This document shows positions 54,157 through 62,304 of a stretch of DNA of 64,000 nucleotides, piece by piece. Below the pieces are notes generated by a model. The model worked only from the letters and a program-made list of their open reading frames with translations, did not search any database and was not told the DNA's origin. A program made the translations under genes and the position numbers. Within the stretch, counting starts at the first letter, position 1. Each line of letters starts with the position of its first letter. This stretch comes from Treponema sp. UBA4307. GTDB lineage: Bacteria; Spirochaetota; Spirochaetia; Treponematales; Treponemataceae. The DNA lies in the NCBI GenBank assembly GCA_002394685.1, contig DGUP01000053.1:23800-87799 (forward strand), given 5' to 3'.

Positions 54157-55334
54157 ACATTTTTGCAGGATGTGGCGGATTGTCAGTTGGTCTGTATAAT
54201 GCAGGCTTGCATGGTTTGTTTGCCATAGAAAAAAATAAAGATGCATTTTCTACTCTCAAGTGCAATCTTATTGATAATAAGCATCATTTTGATTGGCCGG
54301 CTTGGCTTGATGTTAAAGAGCATGATATAAATAAAATTATTGAAGAAAAAAAAGAACAGTTGATAGCTTTACGTGGACAAGTTGAGCTTGTCGCAGGCGG
54401 GCCGCCATGTCAAGGCTTTTCTTTGGCTGGTAAGCGAGATAATAAGGATGTCCGCAATAAGCTTGTAAAATCATATATAAAATTTATTGATTTGGTTCAG
54501 CCAGAGGCCCTTATCTTTGAAAATGTACATGGTTTTACTGTTAATTTCAAAGGAAAGCAAGGATGCATAAAAAAATACTCATCTTATGTAATCGAAAAAC
54601 TTGAAGAATTAGGATATCATACCGATTCAAAAATCATTGATGTTTCTGAATACGGTGTTCCGCAAAAAAGGCACAGGTTTATTCTCGTTGCAATGAAAAA
54701 TCATAATCCAACAGATGTTTTTGCTCGATTGGAGCAGAATAAACAGGCTTTTTGTAATGAAAAAGGAATCGGAATTTCTACTTCAATTCGTGATGCAATA
54801 AGTGATTTAGAAAAATCAAATGGAACTTGCCAATCTCCTGATACAAAAAGCTTTCAGGCTGGTTTATACGGAAATGCCGAATCTGGATATCAGCGTTTAA
54901 TGCGAAAAGGTATAGAGAATCATAATGTGGCGGTAGACAGTCATCGTTTTGTAAATCATACAGAAACAATTATTCAGCTTCATAATGATTTATTACATAA
55001 TGCGCCTCGTGGAAAGAGAATAACTCCAAAAGATGGAATCGTAGAGAATTTAAAAAGACGTGGAGTAACAGTTCTTGATGGTAATTCACAGGCACCAACG
55101 ATAACATCAATCCCAGATGAACTTGTTCATTATGAAGAACCACGAATTCTCACCGTTAGGGAACAGGCAAGGCTTCAGAGCTTTCCTGACTGGTATGAAT
55201 TCAAAGGAAAATACACTTCTGGTGGAAAGCGAAGAAAAATGGAAGTACCTCGTTATACTCAGGTTGGAAATGCTGTTCCACCTTTGTTTGCTGAACAGAT
55301 TGGTCTTGCTTTGATGGAGGTGCTGCATGGATAA
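54144..55334 (+). CDS. DNA cytosine-5 methyltransferase (first of three)
   Basis: 396 residues that would methylate cytosine at C5 using S-adenosylmethionine. Motif I is YIDIFAGCGGLSVG, motif IV GGPPCQGFSLAG with the catalytic Cys, motif VI ENVHGF, motif VIII QKRHRFILV, and the last motif QVGNAVPPLFAEQ; all are intact. The variable region before motif IX (SGYQRLMRKGIENHNVAV) should set target choice; the target is unknown. The ATG follows AAAGGA. Its stop overlaps the next start by eight bases (ATGGATAA), tying it to the GHKL ATPase. It is not adjacent to a recognisable restriction enzyme. Confidence 0.95.
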   Translation: MAYIDIFAGCGGLSVGLYNAGLHGLFAIEKNKDAFSTLKCNLIDNKHHFDWPAWLDVKEHDINKIIEEKKEQLIALRGQVELVAGGPPCQGFSLAGKRDNKDVRNKLVKSYIKFIDLVQPEALIFENVHGFTVNFKGKQGCIKKYSSYVIEKLEELGYHTDSKIIDVSEYGVPQKRHRFILVAMKNHNPTDVFARLEQNKQAFCNEKGIGISTSIRDAISDLEKSNGTCQSPDTKSFQAGLYGNAESGYQRLMRKGIENHNVAVDSHRFVNHTETIIQLHNDLLHNAPRGKRITPKDGIVENLKRRGVTVLDGNSQAPTITSIPDELVHYEEPRILTVREQARLQSFPDWYEFKGKYTSGGKRRKMEVPRYTQVGNAVPPLFAEQIGLALMEVLHG

Positions 55335-57600
55335 ATCTTTATCTTTTCGTATAAGCTCAGGATTAAAAAATATCATTGGAAGAGAACTTATAAGTGATAA
55401 ATACATTGCTATATTCGAATTAGTAAAAAATTCTTACGATGCAGGCGCAGAAACTGTCTCAATATCATATTCTGTTGATGAAAGTTATTCTCCCTTTATT
55501 ACTATTAGTGATGATGGTGTGGGGATGAATTATGACGATATAGTCAATAAATGGTTGTTTGTTGCCTATTCTGAAAAAAAGCCTAAGAATCGGCCATCTT
55601 CATATATTGATTATTTTAAGCGTGGATATGCAGGGGCTAAGGGAATAGGTCGTTTTTCTTGTGACAGACTTGGTTCTAAAGTAAAACTATATTCAAAGAA
55701 AGAAAATGAGAGTCAAGTTCATGTCGTTGAAATTGATTGGGAAAAATTTGAAGAAGATGATGAGACTGATTTTATTAATGTACCAGTTACCTATTCTACG
55801 GATGAAAAATTACCTAGTGGTAATAAATGTGGAACATCATTGCTTATAACTAATTTGAGAGAGAACTGGGAACGAGCTGATTTATTATATCTAAAACGTT
55901 CATTAATGAAATTAATAACTCCAGATTTCGATAAAGGAGCGAAACCTTTTAAAATCGAAATTGTGGCACCGAAAGAAAAATCAAAAGATAAAGAAGTAGA
56001 AAAAAATCCTAATGCAAATCTATGGAGAGATACGGTAAATGGTTTTATTCACAATGACATTTTGGAAAAATTAGATTTAAAAACGACTAATATAGATGTG
56101 TTTATTTCCGAGGATGGAAAAACTATTTCTACAACTTTAATGGATCGTGGAATCTATGTTTTTACCTTAAAAGAGAGAAATAGAGATTATTTATCATTAA
56201 AAAATATTCATTTTTCATTGTATTATTTAAATAGAGCAGCAAAAACTGCTTTTACTTCTCAAATGGGAGGAGTGCAACCTGTTAATTATGGCTCTGTTTT
56301 TGTTTATAAAAATGGATTTCGAGTTAACCCTTATGGAGAACCTGGCGAAGATTTTTGGGAAATTGATAAAAGAAAAGCTCAGGGGTGGATGCGATATTTA
56401 GGAACCCGTGAAATTATGGGTCGAATTTCTATTTTTGGTGATAATGATGATTTTACAGAAACATCAAGTAGAGCTCATGGATTTGTTCAAACGCCTGCTG
56501 TAAAACAATTACAAACTTTTTTCACTAAAAAGGTCTTGATGATACTTGAAAAATATGTAGTAAATCTTATAGCTTGGGGTGAGCCTCTAAAAAATCGTGG
56601 AGGGCATATAATTACTCCAGACGAATTAACAGATGAGATAATTGCCCAGTTTATTACAAATATAAATCTAACAGATGTTATAAGCCTTGATTATAATAAA
56701 GATGTCTTTTTAAAAAATAATGATGCTAAGACAGATGTTCATACAAATATAAAGCGTCTTGAAAAATATGCAGAAAAATCAGGAGATGAAGGATTCAGAC
56801 AACTTGCAAATACTGTCAGAAAAAATGCTGAAGCGTTGATGCAAGAAAACATAGAATTAGAAAATGAAAACAGAAATAAAACAAAAGAGGTTGAAAAATT
56901 ATCACAAGAAAATTCAATTCGTGAAAAACAGATTTTTTTCCTAAATAATATAAAAAATCAAGATGTTGATAGTTTGCTAAATGGAATGCATACTATTTAT
57001 ACATTTGCAGATGCTAATATAGGCAATTTAGATTATTGTATTAAGTTGTTACGAGAAAAAAATGCATCAGATGAAATATTGGAAGTTTTTTCTGATATAT
57101 ATCAGGCTGATTTAAGAATAAGAAAAATTGCAGATTTAGCTTTTCATGGGAATTCCTCATTAAAAGAAGAAATTCATGGAAGTGTTATAGATTTTATACA
57201 GCAATACGTAGATACACAAAAAGATATTTTGATTTCGATTAATATAAAGCCAGAAAAAAATATATTGGATTGTATATTTAACCCTTCATCAATAGGAATA
57301 ATTATTGACAATATAATAAGTAATTCCCAAAAAAATGAAGCTACGAATTTGGATATTTGTTTTTTACAAGAGAACAGAACTACAAAAATTTCGTTTATTG
57401 ATAATGGTTTGGGAATAGCGAATGGAATTGACACAGAAAAGCTTTTTGAAAAAGGTTTTTCTATGAATCCAAAGCAGAAGGGGTTTGGTTTCGGATTGGC
57501 ATACATAAGAGATTTGGTTTCAGAAATGAAAGGCTCTGTTGTAATAGATGAAAAATTTAAAAATGGATTTAAGCTTGATCTGAGGTTAAGAAATGAATAA
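55327..57600 (+). CDS. Double GHKL ATPase: MORC/MutL-like plus histidine-kinase-like
   Basis: 757 residues, soluble. The N-terminal ATPase has the N-box ELVKNSYDAG (31-40), G1 box DDGVGM (62-67) and G2 GAKGIGRFS (103-111), as in MORC/MutL/Hsp90. A middle region of about 300 residues follows, then a coiled coil (~480-535) and a second ATPase resembling a sensor kinase: IIDNIISNSQKN (N-box), DNGLGI (G1), FEKGFS (F-box) and KGFGFGLAY (G2). His555 (NGMHTIYT), between the coiled coil and this domain, is a candidate phosphoacceptor. MORC-like ATPases are known companions of restriction-modification systems. The gene is coupled by eight-base overlaps to the methyltransferase before it and the receiver protein after it. 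Confidence 0.85.
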   Translation: MDKSLSFRISSGLKNIIGRELISDKYIAIFELVKNSYDAGAETVSISYSVDESYSPFITISDDGVGMNYDDIVNKWLFVAYSEKKPKNRPSSYIDYFKRGYAGAKGIGRFSCDRLGSKVKLYSKKENESQVHVVEIDWEKFEEDDETDFINVPVTYSTDEKLPSGNKCGTSLLITNLRENWERADLLYLKRSLMKLITPDFDKGAKPFKIEIVAPKEKSKDKEVEKNPNANLWRDTVNGFIHNDILEKLDLKTTNIDVFISEDGKTISTTLMDRGIYVFTLKERNRDYLSLKNIHFSLYYLNRAAKTAFTSQMGGVQPVNYGSVFVYKNGFRVNPYGEPGEDFWEIDKRKAQGWMRYLGTREIMGRISIFGDNDDFTETSSRAHGFVQTPAVKQLQTFFTKKVLMILEKYVVNLIAWGEPLKNRGGHIITPDELTDEIIAQFITNINLTDVISLDYNKDVFLKNNDAKTDVHTNIKRLEKYAEKSGDEGFRQLANTVRKNAEALMQENIELENENRNKTKEVEKLSQENSIREKQIFFLNNIKNQDVDSLLNGMHTIYTFADANIGNLDYCIKLLREKNASDEILEVFSDIYQADLRIRKIADLAFHGNSSLKEEIHGSVIDFIQQYVDTQKDILISINIKPEKNILDCIFNPSSIGIIIDNIISNSQKNEATNLDICFLQENRTTKISFIDNGLGIANGIDTEKLFEKGFSMNPKQKGFGFGLAYIRDLVSEMKGSVVIDEKFKNGFKLDLRLRNE

Positions 57601-58504
57601 TAGTTTTAATATTCTTTGGTTCGAAGATAATAAGACCTGGTACAAAATGGCTTGTAGAAATGTTGAGCAATCATTGCAGCTGCATTATCTGAGACCAAAT
57701 ATACAAAATGAAAATTCACAGAAAGCTTTTAATATTTCTATGCTTCTTTCTAATAAATATGATCTTATTTTAATGGATTATAAATTAATTGATGGAACGA
57801 CAGGTGATCAAATTATTTCAGAGATCCGAAAAGCTAATATTTTAACCGATATACTGTTCTATTCTTCAGATGAAAAGGGTATGAATAATGCTGTAAAAGA
57901 AGCAATTCCAGATATTGATGGAATATATATAACCAAAAGAGAGCATAGTATTTTTTCTAAAAAGGTAGAACTCTTAATTTCAAAAATTGTTCGTCGTTCT
58001 GAAGATATTGTTAATTTACGAGGAATGGTATTAGATGCAACAAGTAATTTTGAACTAATAACAAAAGAATTTTTATCAAAGTTATGGAAATCAACAACAC
58101 AAGAAAAGCGAGCTTGCTTAAATAAAATTGTAAATGAAAAAATACTGAATCATTACAAAGATTTTATTGAAACTACATCAATACAATTTAATAATGGGGA
58201 GACAGACTTTGAAAAACTAAATAATCAACCCGGATTGTTTTCTATGAATGATAGATTGACAATTATTTCAGAGTTTTGCAAAGAAACTGATATAGAACTA
58301 AAACTTAATGATAAAGATTTTAAGGATTATTATACAAAACAACTTAGTTCATTTAGAAATAAATTAGGGCATGTTTCTGTTGGGGAAGAAATAAAAGTTA
58401 ATGGAAAGATATATGTTATAGATGAAGCATTTCATCAAATGTTAAGAAAAAATATTAATGAGCTTGAAAATGAATTTGAGCCAGCATTAAACAAACTTTT
58501 ATAA
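57593..58504 (+). CDS. Receiver-domain protein with HEPN-like effector end
   Basis: 303 residues. Residues ~1-130 are a response-regulator receiver with all key positions: Glu11-Asp12, phosphoacceptor Asp62 (LILMDYKLIDG), Ser91/Ser92 and Lys115 (YITKRE). There is no DNA-binding output. The C-terminal ~165 residues are all-helical and carry SSFRNKLGHVSV, in which Arg255-Asn256 and His260 match the R-polar-x3-H motif of HEPN ribonucleases. A phosphorylation-controlled RNase is the simplest reading (inference). It overlaps the GHKL gene by eight bases (ATGAATAA), so the pair is a likely sensor and effector. Confidence 0.75.
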   Translation: MNNSFNILWFEDNKTWYKMACRNVEQSLQLHYLRPNIQNENSQKAFNISMLLSNKYDLILMDYKLIDGTTGDQIISEIRKANILTDILFYSSDEKGMNNAVKEAIPDIDGIYITKREHSIFSKKVELLISKIVRRSEDIVNLRGMVLDATSNFELITKEFLSKLWKSTTQEKRACLNKIVNEKILNHYKDFIETTSIQFNNGETDFEKLNNQPGLFSMNDRLTIISEFCKETDIELKLNDKDFKDYYTKQLSSFRNKLGHVSVGEEIKVNGKIYVIDEAFHQMLRKNINELENEFEPALNKLL

Positions 58505-58585
58505 GATGATAAAAAAAACTTATAAGTGTCATTCTTTGGCACTCTGAGTATTTATAATAAACCTAACTATAGGAGGAATTTAACC

Positions 58586-58801
58586 ATGAAAAACCTGCAA
58601 GAATCATTTGAAAGAGCGTTGGAAGATTTTTATACAGTAAATTGGTCAGAAACAGACGGAAGCGATGTAAAGTAGATACTTGAAACATATTTTGAAGATA
58701 TTCCTAACAACAGAAGTGCAATTCAAAACTTGTTTGATGATTGCACAAGGATAAATAAATATCAAAAAATAATTGCTTCAAAGATGCTTGAAGCATGCTA
58801 G
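58586..58801 (+). pseudogene. Small gene interrupted by an in-frame amber codon
   Basis: An ATG with a strong AGGAGG site opens MKNLQESFERALEDFYTVNW and meets TAG at 58673-58675 (codon 30). The same frame goes on with protein-like sequence (ILETYFEDIPNNRSAIQNLF, ending KMLEAC) to a second TAG at 58799-58801. The likely event is CAG to TAG, leaving a 71-residue gene broken. Family unknown. It lies between the two defence operons and accounts for most of that 317-base gap. Confidence 0.6.
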
Positions 58802-58821
58802 AGGGATAATAAGGAGCGATT

Positions 58822-59904
58822 ATGTTTTTTACCCTACACTCGGAACACAAAATTGGATATAAGAAACTCTCTGATGCGGATTTAGGACTTACAAAAGGAA
58901 GCAGCCATCAGACTCATATCGGATTGTATGAAAGAAAAAATATGCTTTCATTTTTAAAGAATGAAGATACCACGACAGCAATTCTCATTTATAATGATTA
59001 TTTTGATGTGCTTCAGTGTAATTTTGAAAGAATTCAGAATCCAGACGGAACTTACAGAAGTCCAAAAATCAGTCTAGGTGAGAAGGATGAAAATACTGTA
59101 GTCCGAAAAATCCGTGAATTTGCAAAGCTGAATCCTAAGCTGGATTATTATCTTGTGTGGTTTGCTCTTGAAAATAATGAACTGCTCTTTTGGCTCATAG
59201 ACAATTCATCTTCTGATTATGCAAAACTGAAGGATTTTTTTCCGACCGAAAATACAGTTTATGATACTTCGGAAATAATGTTTGCGCCTCTCATAAAATT
59301 CATTGAGGCAAAAATTGATGAGTTATCAATTAGCTTGCAGGAAGATTTGGAAATTATCAGCCAGACTTCAACAAAGTCAGAAAAATATAGGGCTCTTGAT
59401 ATTGAAAAAGCACAGGAACGCTTCAAAATTACAGGTAGAACTGGCGAAGAATTAATCAACGAATATCTCGAAATGCAAAAAAGTGAAAATTTGATTTCAG
59501 CATTTGAATGGGTAAATAAAAGCAGGGAATCTGGAAAGCCTTTTGATTTTGTTGTTAATCCTGCATCTGATGAAGAAAACTTTATTGATGTAAAAACAAC
59601 TCAGTTTAAATTTGAACAGCCATTAATGTTCAGCGATGGAGAAATTGACTTTATCAATTCCATTGATGAAACACAATATTCTGTTTATAGGGTTTTTTCA
59701 TTGCGTGAAAATGCTCATAAATTCAGAAAATGTTTTGAATGTTTTAATTATATGAAAAATCTTGAAGCAAAGATTTCTAATTTCAAGACAGAAATCCAAT
59801 CTACATCTTCAAATGTTCGTGGAATAAAACTTGCAGTTCCACCGACATCTCTTGTATTTAAGCAAATATCATCTGATATTCTCTTGAAAGGTGTTACAAA
59901 ATGA
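58822..59904 (+). CDS. Probable restriction endonuclease subunit with DUF3883 domain
   Basis: 360 residues. The N-terminal part (KKLSDADLGLTKGSSHQTHI) recalls the 'LSxxDxGxxxxHQ' signature of EcoRII-N-type DNA-binding domains, and the same SHQxH appears in the McrB-like protein of this operon. The C-terminal DUF3883-like part has a PD-(D/E)XK layout: Glu in GEELINEY, Asp242 (FDFVV), and Asp256-Val-Lys258 (FIDVKTTQF), followed by DGEIDFIN. It is probably the nuclease or a DNA-recognition subunit. AAGGAG precedes the ATG, and the stop overlaps the next methyltransferase start (ATGA). Confidence 0.75.
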   Translation: MFFTLHSEHKIGYKKLSDADLGLTKGSSHQTHIGLYERKNMLSFLKNEDTTTAILIYNDYFDVLQCNFERIQNPDGTYRSPKISLGEKDENTVVRKIREFAKLNPKLDYYLVWFALENNELLFWLIDNSSSDYAKLKDFFPTENTVYDTSEIMFAPLIKFIEAKIDELSISLQEDLEIISQTSTKSEKYRALDIEKAQERFKITGRTGEELINEYLEMQKSENLISAFEWVNKSRESGKPFDFVVNPASDEENFIDVKTTQFKFEQPLMFSDGEIDFINSIDETQYSVYRVFSLRENAHKFRKCFECFNYMKNLEAKISNFKTEIQSTSSNVRGIKLAVPPTSLVFKQISSDILLKGVTK

Positions 59905-60872
59905 ATGTAGTATCTCTTTTCAGCGGAATTGGAGGATTGGATAAAGGTTTCTCAGACAGCGGTTTTAATGTTATTTGGGCAAATGATTTTGACAAATATG
60001 CGGTTGAAACTTATCGTCGTAATTATGATAATGAAATTGTTCTCGGCGATATAAATCAAATTCCATTTGAACAAATACCGGATTTTGATGTTCTCATTGG
60101 TGGCTTCCCCTGCCAGCCTTTTAGCATGATGGGGGCTCAAAAAGGTTTTGAAGAGGCTCGTGGAACACTTTTTTTTCGAGTCGCAGAAATCATAAAAGAT
60201 AGAATAGATAGAAATCAGAAGCCTAAAGCAATAATTCTTGAAAATGTAAAGGCTTTGAAAACTCATAATCACGGAAGAACTTATGAAACAATTCATCATA
60301 TTCTCCAAGATGAATTAGGGTACAAAGTGTTCTGTGATATTTTGAATTCCGCAGATTATGGTGTTCCTCAGACACGGAACAGAACTTATATTGTATGCTT
60401 TGCAAATGAAAATGCAGATTTCATTTTTCCAGAAAAGCAGGAACTTACAACAACAATGAGAGACCTTTTAGAAAGGAATGTTCCCCAAAAGTATTATCTT
60501 TCTGATAAATTGAAAAAAACGATTTGTTCGAACGGAACTGGTGGATATGTAGCCACTTCAGAAATTAATCTTGATATTGCTCGTCCACTTTGTGCAACGA
60601 TGGCAAAAATGCACAGGGCCTGCCAAGATAATTATGTTTCTGACCAAGGTCATAAGATTGCAGAAATACAAAATCTTTCAGATGAAAGGATTCGCCGTTT
60701 GACTCCACGCGAATGTGCAAGATTGCAGGGCTTTGAAGATTCATTTACTATCGAAGGAACCTCAGACTGTCAGCTTTACAAACAATTTGGAAATGCCGTA
60801 ACGGTCAATGTTTCCCGAGTCGTAGCACAATCAGTACGGAATACGCTTGAAAACTTGGGAGAATGGAACTGA
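59901..60872 (+). CDS. DNA cytosine-5 methyltransferase (second)
   Basis: 323 residues, near the minimal length for the family. Motif I SLFSGIGGLDKGF, motif IV GGFPCQPFSMMG, motif VI ENVKAL, motif VIII QTRNRTYIV, motif X FGNAVTVNVSRVVA; all are present. The target-recognition part is short (residues ~185-250). In BsuMI and LlaJI-like systems two cytosine methyltransferases protect a target that one enzyme cannot; this pair is likely equivalent, which is inference. It is translationally coupled to the nuclease gene upstream and followed by the third methyltransferase after one base. Confidence 0.95.
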   Translation: MNVVSLFSGIGGLDKGFSDSGFNVIWANDFDKYAVETYRRNYDNEIVLGDINQIPFEQIPDFDVLIGGFPCQPFSMMGAQKGFEEARGTLFFRVAEIIKDRIDRNQKPKAIILENVKALKTHNHGRTYETIHHILQDELGYKVFCDILNSADYGVPQTRNRTYIVCFANENADFIFPEKQELTTTMRDLLERNVPQKYYLSDKLKKTICSNGTGGYVATSEINLDIARPLCATMAKMHRACQDNYVSDQGHKIAEIQNLSDERIRRLTPRECARLQGFEDSFTIEGTSDCQLYKQFGNAVTVNVSRVVAQSVRNTLENLGEWN

Positions 60873-60873
60873 A

Positions 60874-62292
60874 ATGAACTTTCAAGCTGACAAAATGGAA
60901 ATATCAGATTTTATAAATCTCTCATTTGATAAAGCAAATTTAGAAGATAATTCTGTCGTGCTTTCACGATTTACGGAAAATACAAACGAAGAATTTCTTG
61001 ATAAGCGTGCTGACTTTATAAAAACAGAAATTCAAAAAGATGCAGATTTTAATTATTCTTTTTACAAATTAAGCAATATATGTAACTCAGAAAAACAAAA
61101 TTGTGATTGCTGTCCTGTAAAAAAATACTGCAATTCTTTTATTAATAAGTGTCGTAGTTCTATAAAAGCTGATTCTCTTAAAATGATAGACTTGTTTTGT
61201 GGAGCGGGTGGACTTTCCCTTGGATTTACGCAGGAAGGATTTATTACATCTCTTGCAAATGATATTCAAGAGTGTTGCGTTGATACTTATGCTCACAATC
61301 ACCCCGAAACACCCAGAAATAAAATAATCTTGGGGGATGTGAAGGATGTTGCTGATAACATTGAAAATCTTGTTGATGTAAAGGCTGTAGATATTGTTGT
61401 CGGTGGTCCTCCTTGTCAGGGATTTAGTATGGCAAACCGGCAGAGATTAATTGACGACCCACGAAATCATCTTTACAAAAATTATGTAGAGATTGTTCGC
61501 AAAGTTCAGCCGAAATTTTTTGTGATGGAAAATGTAAAAGGGATGCTCTCCGTTGCCGAACAGGTAAAAGAGGATTTCCGAAATATAGGATATTCCGTTG
61601 AATGCCATATTTTGAATGCAAAAGATTATGGTGTTCCTCAAAATCGAGAAAGGTTAATTTACATTGGAAATAGACTTGGAATTGATAACGAAATAATTTT
61701 CAATCGTATTTTTGATTTGTCTGCAACAATTCCAAATCATGTACTTGGAGATGCAATCTTTGGACTTAGACCGTTAAAGGCATCTAGAATTAAAAATTCT
61801 ACTGAGTCGGGGTCAAAAGAATCGGGTTTTATTATTGAAAAAAACGAATTAAATCAGACAAACGAGTATATCAATTATATAAATCAAAACCGAAAAATTG
61901 ATTTCGTATGCAACCATAAAGCTCGTTATAACAATGACCGTGACATTGAAATCTATGGAAGAATGTATCAAGGCGATAAGTCTGATGACCCTAAGATTGC
62001 AGACATCATGCCATACAAAAGTAGAAGCGATATTTTCAAGGATAAGTATTATAAACTCATCGAGAACAATGTATGCAAAACAATTACAGCCCACATGAAA
62101 TTTGATTGCAATATGTACATTCATCCGACCCAGGCTCGCGGGCTCACCCCAAGAGAAGCCGCAAGAGTTCAGTCATACCCGGATGATTATTTCTTTAGGG
62201 GTGCGTACACTAAAACGTATATGCAGATTGGAAACTCTGTTCCGCCGTTGTTGGGAAGAGCGATAGCTAGTATTGTAAAGGAATATTTATAG
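60874..62292 (+). CDS. DNA cytosine-5 methyltransferase with N-terminal iron-sulfur-loop motif (third)
   Basis: 472 residues from the ATG at 60874 (a TTG at 60847 is in frame but inside the previous gene). The first ~100 residues contain Cys70-x6-Cys77-x2-Cys80-x5-Cys86, the exact spacing of the endonuclease III/MutY [4Fe-4S] loop. The methyltransferase follows: motif I IDLFCGAGGLSLGF (105-118), motif IV GGPPCQGFSMANRQR, motif VI ENVKGM, motif VIII QNRERLIYIGN and motif X IGNSVPPLLGRAIA. A large target-recognition region contains KSDDPKIADIMPYKSRSDIF. Second modification enzyme of the operon. Confidence 0.93.
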   Translation: MNFQADKMEISDFINLSFDKANLEDNSVVLSRFTENTNEEFLDKRADFIKTEIQKDADFNYSFYKLSNICNSEKQNCDCCPVKKYCNSFINKCRSSIKADSLKMIDLFCGAGGLSLGFTQEGFITSLANDIQECCVDTYAHNHPETPRNKIILGDVKDVADNIENLVDVKAVDIVVGGPPCQGFSMANRQRLIDDPRNHLYKNYVEIVRKVQPKFFVMENVKGMLSVAEQVKEDFRNIGYSVECHILNAKDYGVPQNRERLIYIGNRLGIDNEIIFNRIFDLSATIPNHVLGDAIFGLRPLKASRIKNSTESGSKESGFIIEKNELNQTNEYINYINQNRKIDFVCNHKARYNNDRDIEIYGRMYQGDKSDDPKIADIMPYKSRSDIFKDKYYKLIENNVCKTITAHMKFDCNMYIHPTQARGLTPREAARVQSYPDDYFFRGAYTKTYMQIGNSVPPLLGRAIASIVKEYL

Positions 62293-62304
62293 AGAGGTTG
62301 AAAT

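Noticed and set aside
58673..58675. TAG in the small gene read as pyrrolysine or another recoded residue
   Set aside because: No recoding element or companion genes are visible; a nonsense mutation is simpler.
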